64,000 nucleotides of DNA from NCBI RefSeq assembly GCF_002727185.1, contig NZ_NIZW01000008.1, forward strand, positions 1 to 64,000, written 5' to 3'. Positions 42,317 to 51,430 of the stretch are shown here, piece after piece (the stretch's first letter is position 1; every line of letters starts with the position of its first letter). Below the pieces are notes generated by a model, which did no database searches, was not told the origin of the DNA, and worked only from the letters and a program-made list of their open reading frames with translations. Origin of the DNA: Rhodopirellula bahusiensis. GTDB taxonomy: Bacteria; Planctomycetota; Planctomycetia; Pirellulales; Pirellulaceae. The position numbers and the translations under genes are program-made.

Positions 42317-44327
42317 TTTTAATTTTCCTCTTGACCGCGCGAATCAGTCTCTTCAATTCGTCAGGGCATTTCGCCAGCAAGTCTTCGTCTTCAATTTCAG
42401 CAAGAGCCGCCATGTGCGTCGCGGGTTTGCTGCGTTGAATAAAGAGGTAGCGATACCATCGCAGACTTTCGTGATGAGACTCAAGTCGATCGGGTTGCGC
42501 AATCTTGCCCTTTCCGAAGACGCTTCGGAATAGACCTGCTACCTGGGTCTTCCGAACTTTCGGATCGTCGGAAAGTGATCGTGGCTCGCCGTCAGCGGTC
42601 TCGTGGTACTCCCCCGGAAACTTTTGCAGCATCGAATAATCCAGATCGAGCGGGTCTGAAAAGTAGACGCCATATTCGCGCAAGCTCTTCACCCATCCCA
42701 TGAAATACTCGTCTGGCACACCCCAAGTGGGCATCTCAGCGAATTTCTCCTCGCTCAGGACTGATGTGCTATCGCCATCACTAATTTCGAGAATATCTTC
42801 TCGCTTATGCCCAAGTTCAATGAGTTGTTCACAAACGTAGTGAATCCGCCCCCAGCCGCCGCCCTTTCGATCGCAATCCATGTCTAGCAATGTGAGATGG
42901 GGAATGGAAAGACTATTGAGCAGTCGCCACATGTGGTTCACATGACGACCACCGAGTGGAACGACAGAAATGACATTGGGATCGGAAGGTAAATCGTTCG
43001 TATCAAGGAGACGTGCCAGTACAACTTGTTCGCTATCTCCTTCTCCGAGAACAACGAGACGAGCGAAATAGAGTTCCGGATAGGCACGAACCGCCTGTCG
43101 AATGAACTTGTCCGCATCACACTGTTCTGTCGGAAGATCCAGTTTGTGAGCGGACGCGACCGCCGTGGTTGGATCAAGCCGCAAGTAACGAATCTCTTCA
43201 GGTTCAATTCGGGCAAGCACCGACGGAGAGTGCGACGAAAAAATCGCTTGAGCCCTCGGCGGTTTGATGATCTCGCGAAACATTTTTACGACCCGCCCCA
43301 GCAAATGCGGAGCGAGGTGGGTCTCTGGCTCTTCGACCGCGAAAACTGTCAGCAACGGAGGGTCAAGGCGTTCTTCGTCGAACGCGTGCTCGCCAGAGAA
43401 GTCATCGATTGCGGCCTGCTCGATCTGAAAGGCGGATTTAACTATCGAAAAGTACAAGAGTGATCGCAGCCCGTCGCTCAATCGATCTACAGGAACACAA
43501 TCATCTTCTGCTGCGGTTTTCATTCCTGCTGTGAAGGACGAGACGAAGTCTTCAACGGTTTGTGTTTCGAGGTGCAATACAATTTCTTTGAATCGACTGC
43601 GGTTGTACAACCCGTTCCAAGACTCATTGAGCGAACGCTGAAGCTCTGTAATTGCCGGTTCACTACTAAAGTTGCTTACGATTCCGTCGGTCGCAGCGTT
43701 GATCGAATCGGCAAGGTCGTCTGTCCAACGAGCGGCATCGAGCAACCGTTTGAGCAGCGATTGTGATGAAACGCGGACATGCTTCGATGGATCACGTGCT
43801 CCGGGAATGTAGTGAACGTGAATTCGCTGTCGCTCGAATGCCGAAAGTGGCTGGCGATATTCGTCGTTAATTTCTTCTGAAATATCAGACGACGTTTTGA
43901 TCCAGTTCAGCGATTGCTCCACCTCACCTTCAGGCAAATTACCTTTCTGCCAGACTGCTTCGAGGCGGATTCGACAATACGGTCGACCACCGGGTTCATT
44001 CACCCGCATCTGCTTGAAATGCTCAGGAATAGCGGACGCATCATCTCCGCCGCCTTCCGTATCGAATTCGATTCTGGCCTCGATCCAAAGTGACAACGAC
44101 TTTAGATCGGCATCAGATCGCGAAACTCCAACCGGCAAATGAAAGTCATCGGCGCGAATTGAACGTTGCTCTTTGGTGAGTCCGAACAAACGAGCCAGTC
44201 CGAGAAGAGCGGCTGACTTTCCAGCCCCGTTCTCACCTATCAAAACCGAGATATCGTTCAAGTCGATCGAAACTGGGGCAGGTCCAAAGCAACGAAAGTT
44301 GCAGAAACTCAGGAAGCTGATTTTCAT
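42309..44327 (-). CDS. gajA: GajA-like OLD-family ATPase/TOPRIM nuclease (Gabija defence)
   Basis: 672 residues. N-terminal ABC-type ATPase: FRCFGPAPVSIDL, then SVLIGENGAGKSAALLGLARLFGL (Walker A), RLSDGLRSLLYFS (signature), VFAVEEPETHLAPHLLGRVV (Walker B/D-loop) and IFSSHSPSVLARI (H-loop). The C-terminal TOPRIM domain shows ARLVVLGEGDSEQVVLARLL (catalytic Glu) and LTLLDMDCDRKGGG (DxD). The C-terminal 190 residues are helical. GajA nicks DNA when ATP falls. It overlaps gajB by 8 bp. This gene heads the operon; upstream 44328-44400 may carry the promoter. Confidence 0.88.
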   Translation of the reverse strand: MKISFLSFCNFRCFGPAPVSIDLNDISVLIGENGAGKSAALLGLARLFGLTKEQRSIRADDFHLPVGVSRSDADLKSLSLWIEARIEFDTEGGGDDASAIPEHFKQMRVNEPGGRPYCRIRLEAVWQKGNLPEGEVEQSLNWIKTSSDISEEINDEYRQPLSAFERQRIHVHYIPGARDPSKHVRVSSQSLLKRLLDAARWTDDLADSINAATDGIVSNFSSEPAITELQRSLNESWNGLYNRSRFKEIVLHLETQTVEDFVSSFTAGMKTAAEDDCVPVDRLSDGLRSLLYFSIVKSAFQIEQAAIDDFSGEHAFDEERLDPPLLTVFAVEEPETHLAPHLLGRVVKMFREIIKPPRAQAIFSSHSPSVLARIEPEEIRYLRLDPTTAVASAHKLDLPTEQCDADKFIRQAVRAYPELYFARLVVLGEGDSEQVVLARLLDTNDLPSDPNVISVVPLGGRHVNHMWRLLNSLSIPHLTLLDMDCDRKGGGWGRIHYVCEQLIELGHKREDILEISDGDSTSVLSEEKFAEMPTWGVPDEYFMGWVKSLREYGVYFSDPLDLDYSMLQKFPGEYHETADGEPRSLSDDPKVRKTQVAGLFRSVFGKGKIAQPDRLESHHESLRWYRYLFIQRSKPATHMAALAEIEDEDLLAKCPDELKRLIRAVKRKIKNG

Positions 44328-44938
44328 CGTTTATTTCGCAGCCGACATAGTGACATTGACGCAGGTTGAAAGTTACCGGGCTCCAACCGCTAGCAAGTAA
44401 AGCTCAAGATTCTACAACCCTTATTGGGCTCGTTCCCACGGGGTAGCGGCCCCGTTCGTTCTGATTCCGCAAATAGTGGAGAAAAGAGACGCCCGATTGC
44501 GTTTGGTGTGGACGTCACGGTGCTGATTGCTTCGTACAACCCGACCGAATACCTATTCCAACCTTGGATGCCCGAGAAGACCGCGAGGTAGAAGATGCGT
44601 ACGAACGAAATTCTTGGGTCGGCCATGCGAACGCTTGATGCGGTGTGCCAATCCGTGTCGCGGAAATACTTCGGAGCGACGTTGAGTCGTACGCAGGTGA
44701 AGGTGTCGACGCGGCAACACACTTGGTCATCGACTTCAGCTGAAACACAAAATCGACGGCCATCTCCTGTGTTACATGTGAATCGCCAATCAACACGATC
44801 TTGTTTGATGAACCAACTTTCAAATGCGACGCAAAAGATTGAGCAACATAATTGTCCCAATGAATAGCCCACACTCCATGGGATATGCGGCATCAGCGAT
44901 TGATGCGTAGGCGAAGAATAAAACAAAACACGCGGGAC
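44328..44938. other. Intergenic 0.6 kb with no supported gene
   Basis: The longest open frames (minus 44390-44926 and 44515-44874) have no recognised family. The 44515-44874 frame contains a plausible stretch (KIVLIGDSHVTQEMAVDFVF) that then loses protein-like character, so a decayed gene is possible. I do not call a gene. Confidence 0.4.
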
Positions 44939-45619
44939 TCATTTTTCGACGCCTACTGATCGAATACCATCCTGGGAAAATGGGCGAACGACACGGCGGC
45001 GGAGCGGAAGGACTTCGACAGGCAGTTGCCGCTTGCCTGCCCGTTTGCGTACGCGGTTGACTTCGCGAAGAATCATCAGCATTTGCCTACGCACCGGTGC
45101 GTAGGGTGCAACCGGTATCTCGTACAGTTGCACGGCAAGTCGCGGGAGGCTTTGGCGTAGCGCCTGTTCGGCAAACCACGCTCGGAGATCGAGGTATCGC
45201 TGGCGGTCGATTTCAACGTGTGAGTGCCATTTTTCGTCGTTGCTGCCGTCTTTTTTCCGGCCGCCGGGTTTGTAGCTGATAGAGTAACCAGCGTACTGGA
45301 TCGGAAAGCGGCGAATATCGCGGATGAGGTTGGCCTCTTCGTCAAAGAACCGATGCTCACCTTTCGTCGCAAGAATTACGAATTGGGATTCGTGACGAAT
45401 ATACTGAAGGTTTGATCGCCCCGACTTCTTGCGGCGGGCACGAGTCGACTCACTGACCGCAATCCCGTATTTACTGATGAGCTTTTCGTCGATGGCTTCT
45501 GCCGACTTTCCGGCTGGAACTTTCCCTTGCACGTGAAACCAGTATCCGTGCCGCAAATAGCAACACGCAATTTGCTGCACGAATCCTTCGACTGATGTTG
45601 CTACGGCCCGGTACTGCAT
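44939..45619 (-). CDS. Hypothetical protein, plasmid-associated
   Basis: 226 residues, no signal peptide or membrane helix. Basic protein with an alpha/beta N-terminus: MQYRAVATSVEGFVQQIACCYLRHGYWFHVQGKVP, ISKYGIAV, RIRH-like SNLQYIRHESQFVILATKGEHRFF, then YAGYSISYKPGG and a helical basic C-terminus (RQMLMILREVNRVRKRAGKRQLPVEVLPLRRR). I seem to recall similar proteins in planctomycete accessory DNA, but I can give no function. A DNA-binding role is plausible from the charge. It sits between the Gabija pair and the plasmid origin region. Confidence 0.7.
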   Translation of the reverse strand: MQYRAVATSVEGFVQQIACCYLRHGYWFHVQGKVPAGKSAEAIDEKLISKYGIAVSESTRARRKKSGRSNLQYIRHESQFVILATKGEHRFFDEEANLIRDIRRFPIQYAGYSISYKPGGRKKDGSNDEKWHSHVEIDRQRYLDLRAWFAEQALRQSLPRLAVQLYEIPVAPYAPVRRQMLMILREVNRVRKRAGKRQLPVEVLPLRRRVVRPFSQDGIRSVGVEK

Positions 45620-46442
45620 GAGCTTCCTTGCTTCAAACTCCTCAAACTAGAAAGTGGAACCTGTTTTGCGACCAAATTGGTGCGCGCGGCACAGGTTCCC
45701 AAAGCCGCTCCTATCGAAAAACGCTAGCGAGAATGCTGGGGCGACTGTTCTGTGCAAAGACCAAGCAGATCAAATCACAGACAGCAGAAACACCCCTTCA
45801 GAGTTGAATGCCGGCGCGGCACTACATTCATGTATTGTGCCACGCCAATGCATACAACCCTTCACGCAAACAACCTCCCGGCAGAACCACTGAAGTGCAG
45901 ACGCACGTCGGGTACTGCCGTAAAGTCATCGCCACAGAAGACCAGTGCTCCCGCACATGTCTTGTGTGACCGCTTGCGTCCTTCCAAGAAATGCCGACTG
46001 AATTCGTTTCGGTCGACAACACAAAATCATCAGCAGATTTCAGCGGAGTGCCGGCATCGCACAGAAGTGACTCGCCATTGCGAATGCTCCCGTGCGAATG
46101 CCAAACACCAACCGCATAAGCTGCCCGTCAGTCCTTTCGTCGTGGCAAAGTTCTCGGCACCACCCGATCACGCCAACGAGACTGCACTGCCTTGCACAGC
46201 CATCGCTCAAGTCGCACAGAAAGCTCCCGCCGACTGGCTTCTCGACTTCTAATCAGACCACACTCCCACTCTACGGCGTTTGAATCACTCAGCGAACCAC
46301 TGCCAAGCACCGGTAACCGTCCGGCTGCCATAGAGCTTCCTGCGTTAGCTATTCTCTTCACCTTGCGGATCACGTCGCTATCCCGTGTGACCGGGAGGGA
46401 ATTTGGCTGTATGTCCAGTTCGCCAGAACCGGCATAGTTTCG

Positions 46443-46457
46443 ATTGCAAGTTGCAAT
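46443..46457. repeat. 15-bp palindrome, copy 1 (possible parS or operator)
   Basis: ATTGCAAGTTGCAAT, a perfect 7+1+7 inverted repeat. Its exact reverse complement occurs at 49655-49669 just before parA. A 14/15 match (ATTGCAACTTGCAAG) is at 47411-47425. Confidence 0.5.
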
Positions 46458-46504
46458 TCGCAACATCGCAATCATTTCTGAGGGGCGAACGTAGAAGCCC
46501 CCTC

Positions 46505-46738
46505 TTACCCACCAACCAAAGTCGTTCGCTGCTCGGCAGCGTCTTCCGCAAAGTTTACCGGCAAGCCCTCGCGGGCCTTTCGTAGTTGAGCTATTCGCCG
46601 TCGTTGGATTTGCCAACGATCGCCGCAGTAAGTCGCCTGCGGTTCGGTCTGTCGCCAGACTCGAAACTCCCCACGCCGGGCAGGTTGAGCGAGGTCGTTG
46701 ACCTCGAACCCCCTGCACAGGATTACGCATCTTTCCAC
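46505..46738 (-). CDS. Possible small hypothetical protein
   Basis: 77 residues with a mixed, protein-like composition (FEVNDLAQPARRGEFRVW, then RWQIQRRRIAQLRKAREGLP). No family recognised. It overlaps another minus-strand frame of 221 residues, so at most one of them is real. Listed at low confidence because the surrounding 1.7 kb has no better candidate. Confidence 0.25.
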   Translation of the reverse strand: MERCVILCRGFEVNDLAQPARRGEFRVWRQTEPQATYCGDRWQIQRRRIAQLRKAREGLPVNFAEDAAEQRTTLVGG

Positions 46739-47307
46739 TCATGAATCTCTTCATCAGAAAGTACCTCACCTGTTTTGAAAATAGCGGCCTCAATGCGTTC
46801 TACGAGAACGCCTCAAGGTTTTTCCGCATCGCCCCCGCCCAAGGCATCTCTCCGCCAACGTCGATCGGCGCAGGCGGTGTCCTCGCGGGACCGATTTGCA
46901 TCGGATCGAATCGTCGGATTACTCGGAGTTGAAATCACTGGCATACGAGGCCAGCGGACAAAACCGGATTAGTCGACGAAGCCTCCGTCGAACTGGACAA
47001 GCACCTCTCGATGCATCCAGCTCTACGGGCCAATCGCATAGCAGGAGGTTAACTCTGCTCCCTTAGCCTCAGTGGTGAACCGAGGTTTACCGGGTGCGAT
47101 TGCCTACTGATGTTTGTCATGCGTGTCACAACTCACTGGCGGAACTTGCCGCTCGCTCGAAGCAACGCGTTTGACTTTCTTTACAGCAATGGTTGGAAAT
47201 CCGATTTCCCACCACGCGCTGTGAATACCGTACCGATGCAAGATTGCAACTCTGGCCTAGATGGAGACGAAATTGATTTGAGACGAATACCGTGATAATT
47301 ACTTGTA

Positions 47308-47946
47308 ATGAAAACGCACCAGCCCGATGAAAGACTCGTGTTTGTCGACTTAGAAACGGCAGGCTTGAAACCTTGGCGACCGATCGTTCAGATCGCCGCG
47401 ATCGCCGTCGATTGCAACTTGCAAGAGTTGGAGCGTTTTGAGGCGAAGATCAAATTCAACGAAAACTTCGCCAACCCCAAATCGCTTCGGAATGCGAGCT
47501 ACTCCGCCCAGCGATGGAGAACAGAAGGGCTTCCGAGCAAGATCGTGATGAAGATGTTCACTGAACTACTTCGTCATCATGCGACGGTGGATCAGATATC
47601 TGCTAGCCGGAGTGTATTTCAAGTCGCCCAGCTTGCCGCTCACAATGGAGCCTTTGATGGCGCATTCCTTCGCGTCTGGTATGACCGCGCCGGCGAGTTT
47701 CTACCAGCATCCCCGAGAGTCTTTTGCACGCTGCAACGCGCTATCTGGCTATTCCATGAAGACAAATCACTGACACCTCCACCAGACTTCAAGTTGCAAA
47801 CACTGTGTCACTACTTTGGCGTGCCCCTCCGATCTTCGGATGCTCACGACGCACTCAACGACGTGCGTGCCACGGTCGAACTCTATCGAGCGATGTCGCG
47901 GCACATCGACGACCTGAGCGCACGCAAGTTGCGTTCCTGTGGATAA
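47308..47946 (+). CDS. DEDDh-type 3'-5' exonuclease (DnaQ-like)
   Basis: 212 residues. Exo I motif LVFVDLETAGLKPWR (Asp and Glu), Exo II region AAHNGAFDGAFLRVWYD (Asp), Exo III HDALNDVRATVELY (His and Asp of the DEDDh type). The IVQIAAIAVD strand and the basic helices are normal. Such small RNase T/DnaQ-like exonucleases trim 3' ends in replication or repair. It sits directly beside the origin; its stop codon lies inside a DnaA box (47938-47946). Single gene, 5' to the iterons. Confidence 0.88.
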   Translation: MKTHQPDERLVFVDLETAGLKPWRPIVQIAAIAVDCNLQELERFEAKIKFNENFANPKSLRNASYSAQRWRTEGLPSKIVMKMFTELLRHHATVDQISASRSVFQVAQLAAHNGAFDGAFLRVWYDRAGEFLPASPRVFCTLQRAIWLFHEDKSLTPPPDFKLQTLCHYFGVPLRSSDAHDALNDVRATVELYRAMSRHIDDLSARKLRSCG

Positions 47947-48230
47947 CTCAAAATGGAGCGTGTAGTTTGCGTCGCACGGAATCACGCGATTCGCGTGTAG
48001 ACGGCGTCGCGGTTTCTTCGATTCGCGTGTAGTTGGCGTCGCAGTTCTTGTCTTGCGAATCGCGAGTTGCGCGATCCAAGTAGTTCAGACTACTGATGAT
48101 TCCTCCCCAAACGCTACGACAGGGGTGCGTCACCAAAGTACTTGTACAAAGTATTACTGGTACAACCAAAGGAGTGCTTTTGGAATTGGCTTTCTAGATC
48201 ATTCGGTTGTCGAAGATCCTGAAAGTCGCA
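47938..48230. other. oriV: Putative replication origin (oriV): DnaA box, iterons, AT-richer stretch
   Basis: A perfect DnaA box TGTGGATAA (47938-47946) lies 12 bp before three direct repeats, then a stretch of higher A/T content with short repeats (for example AGTACTTGTACAAAGTA near 48136). The rep gene ends at 48231 facing this region. Together with rep and parAB this is the usual layout of an iteron plasmid origin. Confidence 0.75.
47958..48044 (+). repeat. Three iterons of the plasmid origin
   Basis: GCGTGTAGTTTGCGTCGC (47958-47975), GCGTGTAGACGGCGTCGC (47993-48010) and GCGTGTAGTTGGCGTCGC (48025-48042). They share 15 of 18 positions, are in one orientation and spaced 35 and 32 bp, about three helical turns. 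The intervening sequence also repeats CGATTCGCG. They are the likely binding sites of the Rep protein. Confidence 0.85.
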
Positions 48231-49496
48231 TCAGACCGTTTTTAGGATGTCGGCGGCAGTCTCAAGCCCCGCGTCTTTTGAGCCAGTTGTCCCTTTCGCC
48301 GATTGACCAAACACTTCGGACCGAATCGTCGCGAACAGCTTTTGACTTTCATCAGAGAGCTTCGTTGTTTTCTGCTCCGTTCGTCTCACTTCGTGCCACC
48401 AATCAGGAGCAGTCCGCCTGCCGCGATGAGCCTTGCTCACCGAATCGACGAGAAAGGCCATTGGCGATTTTTTGAAGAACGTTCGCCCGAACCGCTCCGA
48501 GGCAGCTTGGGTTATGTCGCACCACTCTTCGAGCAAGCGGACGGGGTAGCGCCGGAGCAGCGACTGAGCGGCACCGATATCGAATCCCAGATGAACAAGA
48601 GTTTCAAGCACCGGCTGCATTTCCTGATGATTTGCATCGGGAGTGGCTTTTCGATTGAAGTAGGCCCCGCGCCCAGCATTGACCACGTAACGATTCTTCG
48701 CGACACGCGTTACTGTCGAACCTGAAGTCACGCCGTTTGCATCCAACTTCTTAAGACAACGGATTACCTTCATTCTCAAGTCACGAGGAGCGACGTCGGA
48801 CGAAAACCCGAGTACCTCAACGGCCACGTGTCTCAACTCGAATTGCGGAAGTGTGCTACAACGATGAAAAATCTTGGAAACGAACAAGAAGAGTCTTCGT
48901 GAGGCGGGATCGAGCTTGCGATACAGCTCTAGATCGAACCTCAAATGGCTGGCTCCATGTTTCGCGAGGTCGAAGAACGTTCGATCCCAATTCAATCGCC
49001 ATGCTCGTTGAGACGAAGGATCGGTGGGTAGGTCGTAGCTAAAGAAATGGAAGCTCACGTCGCGATGTTCAGCGCGAACCGAGTCATAGAAGGCGTCGCA
49101 GAGGTAGCTTGTTACCGACAGCCGTCTCAATGCATCTCGAAACAGTCGGTATTGCTCGCCGCCGCGTCCGGAGCGTGAATCGACGATACCAAGCTGGCGA
49201 AGGCACCAATGCGGTGTTGCGACTAGTTCGTAGCGATCGTCAGCCTGAGAGAGCGTCAGAGCCAGCAAGCCCCACAGATACAGCTCGTCACTGGCGGACA
49301 ACCCCAGCGGACAAAACACTCTGGCACGGGCCGTCCGCCTTTTCCGTCGCGCATCGCTGTACTGATATTGAGCTTCGTGGACAAGGTTCGAGACAAGCGA
49401 CGATGGGCGGTCAAGCGGACAGAGTGAATGCTCAACTATGCTAAGCTGGCCAAATCCGATTGGTTGATGTTTCTTGCTGCGATTTGTTTGTGACAT
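48231..49496 (-). CDS. repA: Replication initiator-like protein (RPA/RepA type)
   Basis: 421 residues. The middle region is like plasmid replication initiator proteins: LYLWGLLALTLSQADDRYELVATPHWCLRQLG, then LFRDALRRLSVTSYLCDAFYD, SFHFFSYDL, RLNWDRTFFDLAKHGASHLRFDLELYRKLDPASRRLFLFVSKIF, resembling the paired winged-helix Rep fold. The C-terminal 150 residues add a basic helical end. It lies between the iterons and the parA gene (divergent), the usual arrangement for an iteron replicon. The family call is from pattern and context; sequence identity to any named Rep is not established. Confidence 0.75.
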   Translation of the reverse strand: MSQTNRSKKHQPIGFGQLSIVEHSLCPLDRPSSLVSNLVHEAQYQYSDARRKRRTARARVFCPLGLSASDELYLWGLLALTLSQADDRYELVATPHWCLRQLGIVDSRSGRGGEQYRLFRDALRRLSVTSYLCDAFYDSVRAEHRDVSFHFFSYDLPTDPSSQRAWRLNWDRTFFDLAKHGASHLRFDLELYRKLDPASRRLFLFVSKIFHRCSTLPQFELRHVAVEVLGFSSDVAPRDLRMKVIRCLKKLDANGVTSGSTVTRVAKNRYVVNAGRGAYFNRKATPDANHQEMQPVLETLVHLGFDIGAAQSLLRRYPVRLLEEWCDITQAASERFGRTFFKKSPMAFLVDSVSKAHRGRRTAPDWWHEVRRTEQKTTKLSDESQKLFATIRSEVFGQSAKGTTGSKDAGLETAADILKTV

Positions 49497-49654
49497 TTGC
49501 CGTAATCTCTTGCAACTTCATAGCACGAAGCATGAGAGGGCATCCAGCAGAAACAGCATCACAAGTCAGTGCTGTACCGTTCAAACAAAACTTCTTGACG
49601 CCCCTTCTCGCACCGTGCAACGATTCGACAAGAGATTTCGGACACTTGGCCGGA

Positions 49655-49669
49655 ATTGCAACTTGCAAT
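49655..49669. repeat. 15-bp palindrome, copy 2, before parA (possible parS or operator)
   Basis: ATTGCAACTTGCAAT, the exact reverse complement of the copy at 46443-46457. It lies 14 bp before the parA start and could be bound by ParA, ParB or a repressor to control parAB. Confidence 0.5.
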
Positions 49670-49683
49670 CTTCACGGGGGAAT

Positions 49684-50493
49684 ATGGCAACGACGTTTTG
49701 CCTTATCAATCAAAAGGGCGGCTGCGGCAAAAGCTCGACCTGCATGCACCTTGCCGGGGCTTTCGCGGAACTGGGAATGAGTGTCTTGTTGGTGGACATG
49801 GACCCGCAGGGTTCGCTCAGCCAGGGGTTTCTGGGCTCCGAGATGGTGGAATCGCTACCAAGTCTTCAGACGACCGCGACGCTTTTCGACGAAAACAGTT
49901 TCTTCGCGTCGCACGATGCATTACTGATTCCCACGCCATTTGAGCGCATAACGCTGTGTCCCGCCAATCAGACGCTTGCGCGGTTTAATGCACCGGAGCC
50001 AGAGAAGACTGGAATGGTGCAGTTTGCCCTGCGGGAGTTTCTGGCAGACCAACATGAATTCGATATCGTGTTAATAGATTGCCCACCCAATCTCTACCGT
50101 TGCAGCTGGACAGCCATGATCGCGGCAGACTACGCGATGATTCCAGTGCCTCCCGAGGATTTTGGAACGCAGGGGCTCAGGGCGGTCCATCAATGTGTTC
50201 GGCAAGCACGTAAGCTCAACCCGAAGCTGAGTCGAATTGAGCATTTGATTACTCGCTGTGACCATCGCTTGCTTGTGCATCGAATGTACGAACAGAAACT
50301 CCGTGCGCTGTACGGGAAAACCGTCCTGGACACGATCATTCCAGAGGCATCTGCGTTCAAGGTCGCATTGACGCGTCGCCGACCGGTCCAACTCCACCAA
50401 CCGCGGTCCAAGGCAGCAAAGTTGACTCTTTCTCTTGCTCGTGAGATTCTTGAGAGAATCAGTATGGATGAATGTAAACGCAAGGTGGCGTAG
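49684..50493 (+). CDS. parA: ParA plasmid partition ATPase
   Basis: 269 residues from ATG 49684 (GGGGGA site); the longer open frame to 49474 is antisense to rep. Deviant Walker A INQKGGCGKSSTCMHLA, VLLVDMDPQGSLS (A'), and IVLIDCPPNLYRCSWTAMIAADYAMIPVPPEDFGTQGL (B and switch) are clear. ParA forms dynamic gradients on the nucleoid and moves the plasmid bound by ParB. It lacks the N-terminal HTH of type Ia ParA. parB follows 2 bp after the stop. Confidence 0.96.
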   Translation: MATTFCLINQKGGCGKSSTCMHLAGAFAELGMSVLLVDMDPQGSLSQGFLGSEMVESLPSLQTTATLFDENSFFASHDALLIPTPFERITLCPANQTLARFNAPEPEKTGMVQFALREFLADQHEFDIVLIDCPPNLYRCSWTAMIAADYAMIPVPPEDFGTQGLRAVHQCVRQARKLNPKLSRIEHLITRCDHRLLVHRMYEQKLRALYGKTVLDTIIPEASAFKVALTRRRPVQLHQPRSKAAKLTLSLAREILERISMDECKRKVA

Positions 50494-50495
50494 CA

Positions 50496-51404
50496 ATGGC
50501 AAGCACGAAAAATGCACTGGATGAAGTTAGCCTGAACGTTGATGAATCAATGGGACTCCGACGCGGGCCACACACAGCGACACTCAGTCCAGTATCGTCC
50601 GCAAAGGACATTGGACGACGGCCACTGCGAACCTTCGGCAAGGTCGAAATTGATCGAGTCATTCCTGATCCTGAACAACCTCGAACACACTTCGATGACG
50701 CCGACATCGAACGACTCGCCAATAGCATTCGGAAGCATGGTCAGTTGCACCCAATTCGTGTGCGTTGGAATGAGTCTGGCCACAAGTGGCTAATCGTGTC
50801 TGGCGAGCGTCGTTGGAGAGCAACCAAAGCGGCTGGACTGCCAACTATTGACTGCTTCTTTGTGGACGGGAAAATGTCCGAGCCGGAGATACGTGAGCAA
50901 CAATTGGTTGAAAACCTGCTCCGCACCGATCTGAAACCCATCGAAGAGGCGCGAGCCTATCAGTCGTTGATGAAACTCTGTGATTGGAACGGCAAACAAG
51001 TCGCTGAGTCATTGAACGTGACGACGTCACGCGTCAGTCGCGCCTTGGCGTTGCTTGACTTGCCCGAGGACGTTCAGAAGAAAGTCGAGTCAGGCACTCT
51101 CGCCAAATCGTCAGCGTACGAGATTAGCAAGCTGTCCGATACTGAAGCACAGGCAGAGATCGCTACCAAAGCATCGACTGGCGAACTTTCTCACGCCAAC
51201 ACGGTGAAGAAAATCAATGAACGTCGCAGCAAAAAGAAGCCTGCCAGGTCGACTGGCACAAATCTATCATTTTTTGCAGAGAACGGAATCAAGGTCGCTG
51301 TTGCGTCAAAGTCGAAGGTGGACTACCACGAAATTGAGCTGGCGCTGACGGACGCCATCGAAGAAGTACAGCACCGAATCCGTAATAACATCAAGCTATT
51401 CTAA
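50496..51404 (+). CDS. parB: ParB partition protein
   Basis: 302 residues. Box I region IDRVIPDPEQPRTHFDD, the CTP-binding GERRWRATKAAGLP motif, VENLLRTDLKPIEEARAYQSLM, then the HTH LNVTTSRVSRALALLDLPEDVQKKVESG that reads parS. A C-terminal helical tail completes dimerisation. The centromere (parS) was not found by consensus; the palindrome ATTGCAACTTGCAAT near parA is a candidate. Confidence 0.95.
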   Translation: MASTKNALDEVSLNVDESMGLRRGPHTATLSPVSSAKDIGRRPLRTFGKVEIDRVIPDPEQPRTHFDDADIERLANSIRKHGQLHPIRVRWNESGHKWLIVSGERRWRATKAAGLPTIDCFFVDGKMSEPEIREQQLVENLLRTDLKPIEEARAYQSLMKLCDWNGKQVAESLNVTTSRVSRALALLDLPEDVQKKVESGTLAKSSAYEISKLSDTEAQAEIATKASTGELSHANTVKKINERRSKKKPARSTGTNLSFFAENGIKVAVASKSKVDYHEIELALTDAIEEVQHRIRNNIKLF

Positions 51405-51430
51405 ATCGCCGCCGTCTCCCCAAACTCGCA

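Larger units (their letters stand above)
45620..47307. other. 1.7 kb non-coding or decayed accessory region
   Basis: No convincing gene. Candidate frames: minus 46128-46793 (221 residues) and minus 46505-46738 (77 residues, ending AAEQRTTLVGG, with a believable Arg-rich helix); both lack recognised homology and lie in different frames of the same stretch. Plus frames such as 45752-46252 are rich in Thr/Pro/His and look spurious. It contains one copy of a palindrome also found before parA (46443-46457). The region may be decayed cargo or part of the plasmid maintenance zone. Confidence 0.4.

Noticed and set aside
45752-46252. Plus-strand frame of 166 residues
   Set aside because: Composition rich in Thr, Pro, His and Ser without secondary-structure pattern, and no recognised motif.
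47958-48044. Iterons considered as CRISPR repeats
   Set aside because: Repeats are only 18 bp, spacers are short and partly repeated, and the setting is a rep gene with a DnaA box.
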